Notes under the pieces: model-generated
The model's input: only the letters and a program-made list of their open reading frames with translations
Databases searched by the model: none
What the model was told of the DNA's origin: nothing
In this document: positions 36,517-45,722 of the stretch, one piece after another
Layout of the letters: each line of letters begins with the position of its first letter
Position numbering within the stretch: the first letter of the stretch is position 1
Position numbers and translations under genes: made by a program
Assembly (NCBI GenBank): GCA_947584535.1
Contig: CANPWO010000006.1
Coordinates: 1-47,010, forward strand
Reading direction: 5' to 3'
Origin: an uncultured Clostridia bacterium
GTDB taxonomy: Bacteria > Bacillota > Clostridia > TANB77 > CAG-465
DNA length: 47,010 nt

Positions 36517-37900
36517 CTATTTACATTCTTCTATATATTTATTAACAACTCCTAAGAATTCTTCTTTTAATTCTTCTAGTCTTTCTTTAGACTCAGCTTC
36601 AAATCTAATTGTAAGCTTTGGATTAGTATTTGACATTCTAATAATTGCAAAGCCATCATCAAACTCAACTCGTGCACCATCTATTGTTGATGTATTATAT
36701 CCTTTATTTATACAATATCTTTTTACTTTTTCTACTATTTCAGCTTTGCTTTCTTCAGAAACAGTTATTTTTAGTACAGGTGTAGAGTAATATTTTTTTA
36801 ATGTACTTTCAATTTCTGCAAGTGTTCTTGTTTCGTTATCTAATACTTCAATCATTCTAAGTCCTGCATAAATTCCATCATCAAAACCATAAAATTTATC
36901 TTTAAAGAAAGTATGCCCTGATATTTCTCCACCAAAAAGCAATCCTTCTTTTAACATTTCTCTTTTAATAAATGAATTACCTGTCTTATATACTTTAGGC
37001 TCTCCACCGTTTTTTTTAATTTCATCTGATAATGTTTTAGAACAACTTACATCAAACATTATTCCCTTAATATCAACTGTTGGAAGAATATATTTGCTCA
37101 TTATTGCCATATAATAGTCACTTGAAATTACATTTCCCTTATTATCTACACAACCAACTCTATCACAGTCACCATCAAAAGCAACACCTATATCTGCACC
37201 AATTTCTTTAACTTTATTTTGAAGATCAACCATATTTTCTGCTTCTGCTGGGTCAGGATGATGATTTGGGAAATTAGGATTGCTATCACAGTAAATATAT
37301 GTTACATCAAGGTTTAATTTATCAAATATATCTTTTACTACAATTGATGCAGTACCATTTCCGTGAATCGACAACTACTTTTAATCTATTTTTAAAGTTA
37401 AATTTAGATACAAGCATTTCTACATATCTTTTCTTTATATCTACTTTTTCAAATCTACCATTGCCATTAATAAAATCAGCTTTATATACAAAATCCCTAA
37501 AGTCTGTAATTTCGTCACCGCAAATTTCTCCTTTTTCATCAAATGCGATTTTAAAACCATTATACTCTTTTGGATTATGACTTGCAGTAACCATTATTCC
37601 AGCATGAATATCATATATTTCGTTTGCAAAATATAACATAGGACTAGTTACAAGCCCTAAATATATCACATCAACACCAGTTGACAGTACTCCCTCAATT
37701 AATGCATTAGTAAGTACAGGAGAAGATAGTCTATTATCCTCACCAATAATTACTTTGTCTCCATTAAATTTTTGTTTTAGATATGTACCATATGCCTTAC
37801 CTATTGTATAGGCTGTACTTTCAAATAAATCTTCATTATATATTCCTCTAATATCATATCCTCTAAAAATATGAGGGTTTATATTTCTTGTAATTTCCAT
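36517..37900 (-). CDS. Phosphomannomutase/phosphoglucomutase, joined by +1 shift at CGG
   Basis: About 460 residues, full family length once joined. The N-terminal part has the phosphoserine loop VTASHNP and runs to LKVVVDS; the zero frame then reads RKWYCINCSKRYI and stops at 37322. Skipping base 37363 (the C of CGG, + 37361-37363) gives VVDSGNGTASIV and leads through the metal loop DGDCDRVG, sugar-binding GGEISGH and phosphate-binding NTNPKLTIRFEA to 36517. Shift context TCA-C-GGA, identical to priA. Makes sugar-1-phosphates for envelope precursors. No ribosome site lies directly before the ATG. Confidence 0.9.
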
Positions 37901-37905
37901 ATATT

Positions 37906-37949
37906 AAAGAGATAACAAAGTACAATTAACTGTATTTTATTATCTCTTT
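37906..37949 (-). promoter_or_regulatory. Leader stem-loop before phosphomannomutase
   Basis: AAAGAGATAA and TTATCTCTTT, perfect 10-base arms 24 bases apart, ending five bases before the ATG. AGGTGG lies upstream of the stem. Folding brings AGGTGG nearer the start; it could act as a translational switch, or be a terminator of the upstream genes lacking a T-run. Confidence 0.5.
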
Positions 37950-37960
37950 CACCACCTTTC

Positions 37961-38518
37961 CTAATCTTCTAACCATTTTTTATATTCTTTTATTACTAAA
38001 TCACACACATCTTTAGGGTTCATAGTAGTTGTATCAATTACTAAATCGTAATTTGACATATCATCTCTATGAATTCCATATGTTTTATACCAGCGATTAT
38101 TTTCTTCATTATATCTATATTTTATTTGTTTCTTTACTTCTTCAATACTATTAAATCTTTCACTATCTTTTCTATTTTCATCATTATATACTCTTTGTGA
38201 AGCTATATCTAAATCAACTTTCAAATATACTTTAAAAGAGCTAGGTACAACGTACCAGCCAAGTTTTGCATCAATAATCAAATTGTCATGAGAAGCTGCA
38301 TAATTTTTAGCACTATTTTCAATTTCTCTATCTAATTCTTCATGCATATTTAAATATTCTTGAAATTCAACGATAGTCATATTCATATCTTTTGCCAAAC
38401 TTCTTACATATTGACCATTTCTATAAATCTCATAGCCAAGTTTTTCTTTAAGTAAATTAGATAATGTTCCTTGTCCACTTGCATGATCGCCAGTAATAGT
38501 TATAATGTGTTTTTTCAT
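37961..38518 (-). CDS. Cytidylate-kinase-like P-loop kinase
   Basis: 185 residues: ITITGDHASGQGTLSNLL is a P-loop-like start in which the usual GK(S/T) is GQGT (Lys replaced by Gln). IDAKLGWYV and RVYNDENR continue the family pattern. It resembles the compact archaeal-type CMP kinases. The missing P-loop Lys would weaken ATP binding, so a non-kinase role is possible. Starts 5 bases after rpoZ; AAGGAG upstream. Confidence 0.75.
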   Translation of the reverse strand: MKKHIITITGDHASGQGTLSNLLKEKLGYEIYRNGQYVRSLAKDMNMTIVEFQEYLNMHEELDREIENSAKNYAASHDNLIIDAKLGWYVVPSSFKVYLKVDLDIASQRVYNDENRKDSERFNSIEEVKKQIKYRYNEENNRWYKTYGIHRDDMSNYDLVIDTTTMNPKDVCDLVIKEYKKWLED

Positions 38519-38522
38519 ATAA

Positions 38523-38795
38523 TTACTCCTTAATTATATCTTTTTTTAAATTTTCTATATCTACTATATCTTCTTCAAGGTTTGGTTCAACAACAAATTG
38601 ACCATTTATTCTTACATATGATTTTTCAGTTGCAATTTCTTCTGCTGCAATATCTACAGCATCTCTAATATCTGTACTACCTTCTAATACTCTTCTTTTT
38701 TCTATATTTCTTGCTCTTTTAGCAATTGCTAATGCTGTTTCATATCTATTTCCTACTTTTGGCATTATTTGTTTTACATTTGGATTTGATAACAT
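38523..38795 (-). CDS. rpoZ: DNA-directed RNA polymerase omega subunit
   Basis: 90 residues with the omega signature NRYETALAIAKRARNIEKRR, supporting polymerase assembly. GGGGG ribosome site upstream. It heads an operon with the CMP-kinase-like gene and probably phosphomannomutase. Confidence 0.92.
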   Translation of the reverse strand: MLSNPNVKQIMPKVGNRYETALAIAKRARNIEKRRVLEGSTDIRDAVDIAAEEIATEKSYVRINGQFVVEPNLEEDIVDIENLKKDIIKE

Positions 38796-38874
38796 TTAAT
38801 TTCCCCCTTTAAAAACTTAATATATATTTTACCATAATTTTGGTAATTTTACAATATTACTATTATAATTTTAC

Positions 38875-39747
38875 CTAAAATTCCACAATAGTTGTTATAC
38901 CACAAGGTAAAAATATATTCTTATCTTTCTGTTTTATTCCGATTTCACTACTTATTATATTTTTTATTTTATTCTTTTCATAACAAATATTTGCTGCATT
39001 TTTTATAATAGTTCCAGATAAACCACCTGTATATGTATTAATAACAATACATATTGGATTTTTACTTAGAAGCTGTGAACAAAGCATTAAAAGATTATTT
39101 AAATCTTTTTCTATATTCCATACTTCTTTATTTTTACCTCTACCATATGATGGTGGGTCCATAATTATTACATCATAAGTATTTGAACGTCTTATCTCTC
39201 TTTTTACGAATTTTACAACATCATCTACTATATATCTAACTTTCCTATCTCCTAAATTACTTGAAATTAAATTTTCCTTTGCCCATGTAGTCATTCCTTG
39301 TGAGGAATCAACATGACATACATTTGCACCTGCATATGCAGACGCTATAGTTGCTCCTCCTGTATATGCAAATAGATTTAATACATTAACTTGCTCATTT
39401 TTCATAGTTCTTTGCTTTATTTTATCTATGATATAATCCCAGTTTGTAGCTTGTTCAGGAAATAAACCTGTATGTTTAAAGCCCATAGGTTTTACATTAA
39501 ATGTTAATTCTTTATATCTTATCTTCCAACTTTCAGGTATTTTTTTATACATTTCCCAATGTCCGCCACCAGTACTACTTCTAATATACCTTGCATGTGC
39601 TTTCTCCCATAATTTTGCATTTGTTTTTTTATTCCATATTATCTGTGGATCAGGTCTTATTAATATATAATCTCCCCACTTTTCTAGTTTTTCACCATTT
39701 GCCATATCAAGTAACTGATAGTCTTTCATCTCAGTTGTATATCGCAT
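38875..39747 (-). CDS. Class I SAM methyltransferase (RlmI/RlmK-like)
   Basis: 290 residues. NLFAYTGGATIASAYAGA is the SAM-binding motif I, DSSQGMTTWAKEN follows, and MDPPSYGRG is the catalytic motif, as in 23S rRNA methylases of the RlmI/RlmL-C type. No PUA domain, so not a full RlmI. AAGGAGG upstream. Divergent from ylbJ. Confidence 0.88.
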   Translation of the reverse strand: MRYTTEMKDYQLLDMANGEKLEKWGDYILIRPDPQIIWNKKTNAKLWEKAHARYIRSSTGGGHWEMYKKIPESWKIRYKELTFNVKPMGFKHTGLFPEQATNWDYIIDKIKQRTMKNEQVNVLNLFAYTGGATIASAYAGANVCHVDSSQGMTTWAKENLISSNLGDRKVRYIVDDVVKFVKREIRRSNTYDVIIMDPPSYGRGKNKEVWNIEKDLNNLLMLCSQLLSKNPICIVINTYTGGLSGTIIKNAANICYEKNKIKNIISSEIGIKQKDKNIFLPCGITTIVEF

Positions 39748-39787
39748 ATTATATCCTCCTTGTTCATAAATAATATTAGGTGTTAAT

Positions 39788-40933
39788 ATGAATTATTATA
39801 AATCATATAAGGTAAATAATATTATAAAATTAGTTGTATTTATAACTGTTCTTTTTATATTACTATGCTTTTCAAAACAAAATTTTGAATCGGTAAAATC
39901 AAGTACTTCTTTATTTATATTAAACATTATACCATCACTTTTCCCATTTATATTTTTTAGTGAAGTTATATTAAATACTGGAATAATAGATATACTTTCT
40001 AAACTATTAGGTAGTATTACAAAGAAAATATTTAAACTAAATAGTTCCTCTACTCCCGCAATTATAATAGGGTTTTTATGTGGATACCCTATGGGAGCAA
40101 AAACTGTTGTAACACTTTATGAGCAAGGAAAAATTAGTAAAGATGAAGCTGTAAAACTCCTTGCATTTGTTAATAATTGTAACCCTATATTTATCTTATC
40201 AACTGTTGGAATAAGTATATTTAAAAATATGAAAATTGGTATAATTCTTTTAATATCACATTATTTAAGTGCTTTAATTATTGCTTTTTTTGTTACGCAT
40301 TTTAAACACAGTACTATTATACAAAATAATGAAATTATTTTAAATAGTAATTATAAAAATACTGCATCAAATTTTTTTGACGTTATAAAAGATAGTATAA
40401 AAAAATCCTTTATGACTCTTGCAAATATTTTTGGATTTATTATTCTTTTTAATCTTATATCAAATATTTTTCAAACTGTACTTGAGTTTTTTAATGTTAA
40501 TAGCTTAGCTACTAATACAGTTTGTGGGATTTTTGAAGTTACAAAAGGAATTAGTAATATATCTAATTTAAATATAGTTGATTTATTTAAGCTTCCTCTT
40601 GTATCATTTATGCTTGGATTTAGTGGTCTGTGTATAATTTGCCAAATATATTCGTGTATTAATAGCAATAAATTTTCATTTACTAAACTAGTTTATTATA
40701 AACTAATTCAAGGTATATTATCATTTATTATTACTTTTTGTATAATTAAGTTTAGTAATATATCTTTTAATACTAATATACAAGTTTTTAAAAGTATCGA
40801 TTATAACATGACATATACTGAATTTTTTAATAGTCTTAATCTAACATATGTTACTTGTGTTTTTATTGCAATTTTTTTACTTTGTTTATTTGTATTAATA
40901 CATACCATATTTTTTAGCAAAGATAAAACTTAA
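39788..40933 (+). CDS. ylbJ: Sporulation integral membrane protein YlbJ
   Basis: 381-residue polytopic membrane protein. The nucleoside-transporter-like Gate signature GFLCGYPMGAKTVVTLYEQG (about 97-116) and NNCNP are typical of YlbJ, which is needed for spore cortex formation in Bacillus. Its one CGG triplet straddles codons (TCG GTA). Supports an endospore-forming ancestry. Confidence 0.88.
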   Translation: MNYYKSYKVNNIIKLVVFITVLFILLCFSKQNFESVKSSTSLFILNIIPSLFPFIFFSEVILNTGIIDILSKLLGSITKKIFKLNSSSTPAIIIGFLCGYPMGAKTVVTLYEQGKISKDEAVKLLAFVNNCNPIFILSTVGISIFKNMKIGIILLISHYLSALIIAFFVTHFKHSTIIQNNEIILNSNYKNTASNFFDVIKDSIKKSFMTLANIFGFIILFNLISNIFQTVLEFFNVNSLATNTVCGIFEVTKGISNISNLNIVDLFKLPLVSFMLGFSGLCIICQIYSCINSNKFSFTKLVYYKLIQGILSFIITFCIIKFSNISFNTNIQVFKSIDYNMTYTEFFNSLNLTYVTCVFIAIFLLCLFVLIHTIFFSKDKT

Positions 40934-40939
40934 ATTAAA

Positions 40940-40982
40940 ATAAGCAAGTTATATTAATTTTAAAGTTATATATAACTTGCTT
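40940..40982. terminator. Bidirectional terminator
   Basis: TAAGCAAGTTATA and TATAACTTGCTTA arms between ylbJ and the convergent PBP gene. Confidence 0.75.
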
Positions 40983-40988
40983 AAATTA

Positions 40989-43163
40989 TTAATTCTCTTG
41001 TATATTTTCCGTTTGTGTATCATTATTTTGTTCTTCAGTACTTGTATCTTGATTTTGATTATTATTAGTAGTTGTTTGTTGATAATCTACAACATTATGT
41101 ATTGTACAATATACTTTTGGTTTCTCAGAAGATGAAACTACCTTTTTTACAACATGTCCTTTACTATAACAACCAGAATTTGGTAAATTACCAGATACAT
41201 TACAAATGCTTATTTCTTCAAGAGATGCTGATGTATCAAATTGTTTTACTTCTTGTCCTTTACTTATCTCATTTACAACTGTATTAAATAATTTTACAGA
41301 TGTATATGGATAGTTTCCATATGATCTATATCCTATAGTTTTAGGTTTATCATAGCCATTCCAACAAGCGATTGTATAATACGGAGTAAAACCACAAAAC
41401 CATTGGTCTTTATCGTCATTTGTATTACCTGTTTTTCCTGCAACTGGCATATTCCCTGCTTTAACATAACCTGCAGCTGTTCCGTATTTTGTTACATCAA
41501 GTAAACAACTTGTAAGCATTGCTGCTGTGCTTTTTTGCATTGCTCTTGTTGGAGAATAATTCTTAAATAATATTTGTTTACCATCTTTATCTAATACTTT
41601 AGTATAAAATTTTGGTGCGTTATAATCTCCACCATTTGCAATAGTAGCATAAGCACTTGCCATTTGTAGTGGTGTTACTCCGTTTGTTAGACCTCCAAGT
41701 GCTAAAGGTGCGACTGATTTATCTTCATCTACTAAACCTGTTAGGCCACATTTTTTTGCAAAATCGTATGCGTATGAGGCATCAACTGTCATGTTAGCTC
41801 TTACTGCTGGTAAATTCATTGACATTGCTATAGCTTGTCTTACACTTACATTACCGTTATAATATCCATAATAATTTTTTGGACTCCATGAGCCAACTGT
41901 TATAGGTGAGTCTTGAATTCTTGAGTCGGCAGTTAATTTTTGCTTTTCAAATGCTGGACCATATGCTCCAAATGGTTTCATACATGAACCTGGTTGTCTA
42001 TAACTTTGTGTTGCTCTATTTAAAACATAATTTGCATTTTTCTTATCTGCTCCACCTATTAATCCTACAACATTACCTGAAGATTGTTCAATTACTACCA
42101 TAGCTGATTGCATAAAGTTACCATTTTTATCTTTGTAAAATAATGATTTATTATCATATGCTTTATCTATCGCTTTTTGAACATTTTGGTCAAGTGTTGT
42201 ATATATTTTGTATCCACCTGTGTATAATTTTTGTTTAGCTTGTTCATAAGTTATATTTTCTTGTTTTTGTAAATCTTCAATTACTTGATTTATAGCTGCT
42301 TCAACAAAATATGTTTTTACTTTATTTCCAGTATCTCCTTTTTTAAAGTTGATAACTTCTTCTTTAGCAAGACTATATTCTGCTTCAGTTATCATATTAA
42401 GTTCCAGCATTTTATCTAAAACTAAATTTTTTCTTTCAAGTAATTTTGCTTTTGATTCATCAGAAATATATGGATTTGTTACCTCTGGAGATTGTATGCT
42501 TGCAGCTATTGTTGCACATTCTGCAAGTGATAATTCACTTAATTGTTTATCAAAATATGTTTTAGCTGCAACTTCAACTCCATAAGCTCCTTCTCCAAAA
42601 TAAATTGTATTTACATATGTTTCAAATATATATTCTTTACTAAATTTTGTTTCTAAAACATAAGCTCTATACCATTCTCTTATTTTTCTATCTATACTTG
42701 TTTTATTGTCATTTGTTATATTTTTTACTAATTGTTGTGTAATTGTACTTCCACCATAGCTGAAATCTCCTGAATTAGTTAGATATTCAAATATAGCGCC
42801 AATAGTTCTTTTTATATCTATACCACTATGTTCAAAATATCTTTCATCTTCTATTGCAACAATAGCGTTTATTAAGTTTTGTGGCAGTTCTTTATATTTA
42901 ACATCTGTTCTATTTTCTAAGCCATATATCTCATCAATTTTTTTCCCATCTTTATCATAGATAAATGTTGTTAAAGATCTACTATCTAAACTGTTGCCAT
43001 CAAGTATGCTTTCTATATCTTCAGAATTAGAAAATACTACTAAAATTCCACTTGCTGTAATTACTAACATAACAAATAATATAATAGATACTAAGATTAC
43101 TTTTAAAGATTTTCGTTTCTTTTTATTTTGTATATTTACTTCATTTTCTACTACATTTTTCAT
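40989..43163 (-). CDS. Class A penicillin-binding protein (PBP1A family)
   Basis: 724 residues: TM helix (about 20-42), glycosyltransferase domain (EDERYFEHSGID, GGSTITQQLVKN) and transpeptidase domain (SCMKPFG, SMN, KTGN), ending in a Gln/Asn-rich tail. Clear paralogue of 28043-30508 and of the gene immediately upstream (17 bases apart). No in-frame CGG. Confidence 0.95.
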   Translation of the reverse strand: MKNVVENEVNIQNKKKRKSLKVILVSIILFVMLVITASGILVVFSNSEDIESILDGNSLDSRSLTTFIYDKDGKKIDEIYGLENRTDVKYKELPQNLINAIVAIEDERYFEHSGIDIKRTIGAIFEYLTNSGDFSYGGSTITQQLVKNITNDNKTSIDRKIREWYRAYVLETKFSKEYIFETYVNTIYFGEGAYGVEVAAKTYFDKQLSELSLAECATIAASIQSPEVTNPYISDESKAKLLERKNLVLDKMLELNMITEAEYSLAKEEVINFKKGDTGNKVKTYFVEAAINQVIEDLQKQENITYEQAKQKLYTGGYKIYTTLDQNVQKAIDKAYDNKSLFYKDKNGNFMQSAMVVIEQSSGNVVGLIGGADKKNANYVLNRATQSYRQPGSCMKPFGAYGPAFEKQKLTADSRIQDSPITVGSWSPKNYYGYYNGNVSVRQAIAMSMNLPAVRANMTVDASYAYDFAKKCGLTGLVDEDKSVAPLALGGLTNGVTPLQMASAYATIANGGDYNAPKFYTKVLDKDGKQILFKNYSPTRAMQKSTAAMLTSCLLDVTKYGTAAGYVKAGNMPVAGKTGNTNDDKDQWFCGFTPYYTIACWNGYDKPKTIGYRSYGNYPYTSVKLFNTVVNEISKGQEVKQFDTSASLEEISICNVSGNLPNSGCYSKGHVVKKVVSSSEKPKVYCTIHNVVDYQQTTTNNNQNQDTSTEEQNNDTQTENIQEN

Positions 43164-43179
43164 ACAAAATTCCCTCTTT

Positions 43180-45147
43180 TTAAATTAATGGTTTTGGAGA
43201 TTTATTTTTACATATATCATTCATTACTGTATTAAATAATTTTACTGCTGTATATGGATAATCCCCATAAGACCTAGCTCCGATTGGTCTTGGTGTGTCG
43301 TACCCATTCCAACAAACTACTGTATAATATGCTGTAAAGCCACAATACCATTGATCTTTATCATCATTACTATTACCTGTTTTTCCTGCTACTGGTATGT
43401 TACCAATTTTTACATAACCTGCACCTGTACCATAAGTGTTTACATCCATAAGACATGTAATTAAATCATTAGCAGTTTGTTCTTTCATGACTCTTTTTTG
43501 ATCGTACGTTTTAAATAATACTTCCTTTCCATCTTTATCTAATACTTTTGTATATAACTTAGGTGTATTATATTTTCCTTTATTTGCAATAGTTGAATAT
43601 GCATTTGCCATTTGTAGTGGTGTTACTCCTTTAGTTAGTCCTCCTAATGCTAAAGGTGATATTGCTTTATCCTCCTCTACTAAACTTGTTAATCCACATT
43701 TCTTTGCAAAATCAAATGCGTAACTTGGACTAACGGTCATATTAGCTCTTACTGCTGGTAAATTCATTGATATTGCTATTGCTCTTCTAACAGTTACTAT
43801 TCCATTATAATAATGGTAATAGTTCTGTGGTGACCAACCATTTATAGTAATTGGATTATCTTCAATATATGAGTTTGGATTAAGTTTTCCTTGCTCAAAT
43901 GCTGGGCCATAAGCACCAATTGGTTTCATACATGAACCTGGTTGTCTATAACTTTGTGTTGCTCTATTTAAACTTAAGTTACCGGATTTTTTGTCAGCTC
44001 CACCTATTAAGCCTAATACATTTCCGTTTGTTTGATCCATTACTACCATAGCTGATTGCATAAAATCACCATTTTTTTCTTTATAGAAAAGTGATTTATT
44101 ATTGTATGCTTTATCTATTGCACTTTGAACTTTTGAATCCATTGTTGTATAGATTCTATATCCACTTACATATACTTTTTTCTTTGCTTCTTCATATGTT
44201 ATATTTTCTTTTTCTTGTAAATCTGCAATTACTTGTTCTATCACTGCATCTACAAAATATGATTGAATTTCATTATCAGCAGAAGATTTCTTAAATTCTA
44301 TTGGAGTTACTATTGCATCATTATATTCAATTGTTGATATTTTTCCAAGTGATTCCATTTTTTTAAGTACTATATTTTTTCTTTCAAGTAGTTTTGCTTT
44401 TGACTCTTCATTTCTAAATGGGTTTGTAGTTTCAGGAGATTGAATTGCTGCAGCAAGTACTGCTGCTTCAGCAAGATTAATATCTTTTAAATCTTTACCA
44501 AAATATTTTTTTGAGGCTACTTCAAAACCGTAAGCACCTTCTCCCATATATATAGTGTTTAGATAACGTTCTAATATTTCTTCTTTTGTAAGTTTACTTT
44601 CAAGTACATAAGCTCTATACCATTCTCTTATTTTTCTGTTTATATTTGTTTCTTTGTCGTCTGTTACATTCTTTACTAATTGTTGTGTAATTGTACTTCC
44701 ACCAAAATCTGAATCGCCGTTGTTTGTTAAATATGTATATGCCGCACCTAGTGTTCTTTTTAAATCTATTCCTTTATGTTCATAATACCTTTCATCTTCA
44801 ATTGATGTAACCGCATCTATTACTACTCTAGGTATATCATTATACTTAACATATATTCTATCTTCATTTCCATGAAGTGTAGATATTTGTTTCTCATCTT
44901 TATCATATAAAAAAGTTGTAAGTTCTAATTTATAAAAATCTTCCGATGCTACAAAATCTACAAAATCTGAACATTTATCTATTTCATTTGCAACTATATC
45001 TGATACTTTTAGTCCTATTACTAATACTCCTATAAATATAACTAAGAATAATATCAAGAATATTCCTGTTAATATTCTTAATACTTTTTTTCCTTTTTTA
45101 TATTTAGTAGGTAGATTTTCATTTTTCTTAGATTTTATTCCTTTCAT
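43180..45147 (-). CDS. Class A penicillin-binding protein (PBP1A family), short C-terminus
   Basis: 655 residues beginning MKGIKSKKNENL; this ATG has GGGAGAT upstream, whereas the longer reading does not. TM helix near 22-45, EDERYYEHKGID, GGSTITQQLVKN, SCMKPIG, SMN and KTGN are all present. It ends soon after the transpeptidase domain (KSPKPLI), without the Cys- or Gln-rich tails of its paralogues. Tandem duplicate of 40989-43163. Confidence 0.93.
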   Translation of the reverse strand: MKGIKSKKNENLPTKYKKGKKVLRILTGIFLILFLVIFIGVLVIGLKVSDIVANEIDKCSDFVDFVASEDFYKLELTTFLYDKDEKQISTLHGNEDRIYVKYNDIPRVVIDAVTSIEDERYYEHKGIDLKRTLGAAYTYLTNNGDSDFGGSTITQQLVKNVTDDKETNINRKIREWYRAYVLESKLTKEEILERYLNTIYMGEGAYGFEVASKKYFGKDLKDINLAEAAVLAAAIQSPETTNPFRNEESKAKLLERKNIVLKKMESLGKISTIEYNDAIVTPIEFKKSSADNEIQSYFVDAVIEQVIADLQEKENITYEEAKKKVYVSGYRIYTTMDSKVQSAIDKAYNNKSLFYKEKNGDFMQSAMVVMDQTNGNVLGLIGGADKKSGNLSLNRATQSYRQPGSCMKPIGAYGPAFEQGKLNPNSYIEDNPITINGWSPQNYYHYYNGIVTVRRAIAISMNLPAVRANMTVSPSYAFDFAKKCGLTSLVEEDKAISPLALGGLTKGVTPLQMANAYSTIANKGKYNTPKLYTKVLDKDGKEVLFKTYDQKRVMKEQTANDLITCLMDVNTYGTGAGYVKIGNIPVAGKTGNSNDDKDQWYCGFTAYYTVVCWNGYDTPRPIGARSYGDYPYTAVKLFNTVMNDICKNKSPKPLI

Positions 45148-45329
45148 TTTTATCTCCCACTTAAAAAACCACTTTTCGATTAATATCTCTATTTTAATTA
45201 TACTATATTTTACATAAATTTGCAATGTTTTTTTAACATATTGTATAAATTAATTATATGTTTTTGTTATATTAATTATATCATGTTCATATTATTAAAT
45301 AAAGATAAAAATATACTTTTATATAAATA

Positions 45330-45362
45330 AAAAAGTAGCCTATTTTATCTTAGACTACTTAA
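45330..45362. terminator. Hairpin in the intergenic region upstream of the PBP gene
   Basis: AAGTAG.CTA and TAG.CTACTT arms with one mismatch and an AT loop. A second short inverted repeat, GTAAAC-N11-GTTTAC, lies at 45389-45411 just before the small Gln-rich gene. The remaining 45148-45472 region is AT-rich with no further gene seen. Confidence 0.45.
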
Positions 45363-45472
45363 TTATATATTATAAAAAAGAAGGGGGGTAAACATTTATT
45401 TAACGTTTACATTTTTATTATTTGTTAAAAAATATGTTTTATACATATTTATATAATTTTAAGGAGGTTTTC

Positions 45473-45682
45473 ATGGATAAAAATCAACAATTTTTTGATC
45501 CGTATAATTTTAGTTCAAATCAAAATCAACAATTTATGCAACAACAAAATGATATGATGCCTGGAATTGAAGCAATGAATCCAGCAATGTATTATGAACA
45601 ACAATATATGTACTATAGGTACTTAACTCAAATGCTTGAATACAAAATAAAACTAAAAGAGTACGAAAAATTAAATAAATAA
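45473..45682 (+). CDS. Small Gln/Asn/Met/Tyr-rich protein
   Basis: 69 residues starting MDKNQQFFDPYNF after AAGGAGG. The body is Gln-, Asn- and Met-rich (QNQQFMQQQNDMM) and ends in a short helix. The composition is like small spore-coat proteins, but I recognise no family. A longer upstream ATG lacks a site. Confidence 0.6.
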   Translation: MDKNQQFFDPYNFSSNQNQQFMQQQNDMMPGIEAMNPAMYYEQQYMYYRYLTQMLEYKIKLKEYEKLNK

Positions 45683-45694
45683 AATCAAAAATTT

Positions 45695-45722
45695 AACGAC
45701 CCGTTACAATGGGTCGTTTTCT
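45695..45722. terminator. Bidirectional terminator
   Basis: AACGACCC and GGGTCGTT, perfect arms with 8-base loop and T-run, between the small Gln-rich gene and toxN. Confidence 0.9.

Noticed and set aside
20684-37900. Independent sequencing errors or pseudogenes as the explanation for the broken rlmB, KOW-Smr, priA and phosphomannomutase genes
   Set aside because: Not excluded, but disfavoured: all breaks are one extra C, in the same codon phase, always creating a zero-frame CGG before a conserved Gly, on both strands, and the rest of each gene is intact. Random errors would vary in sign, base and phase.
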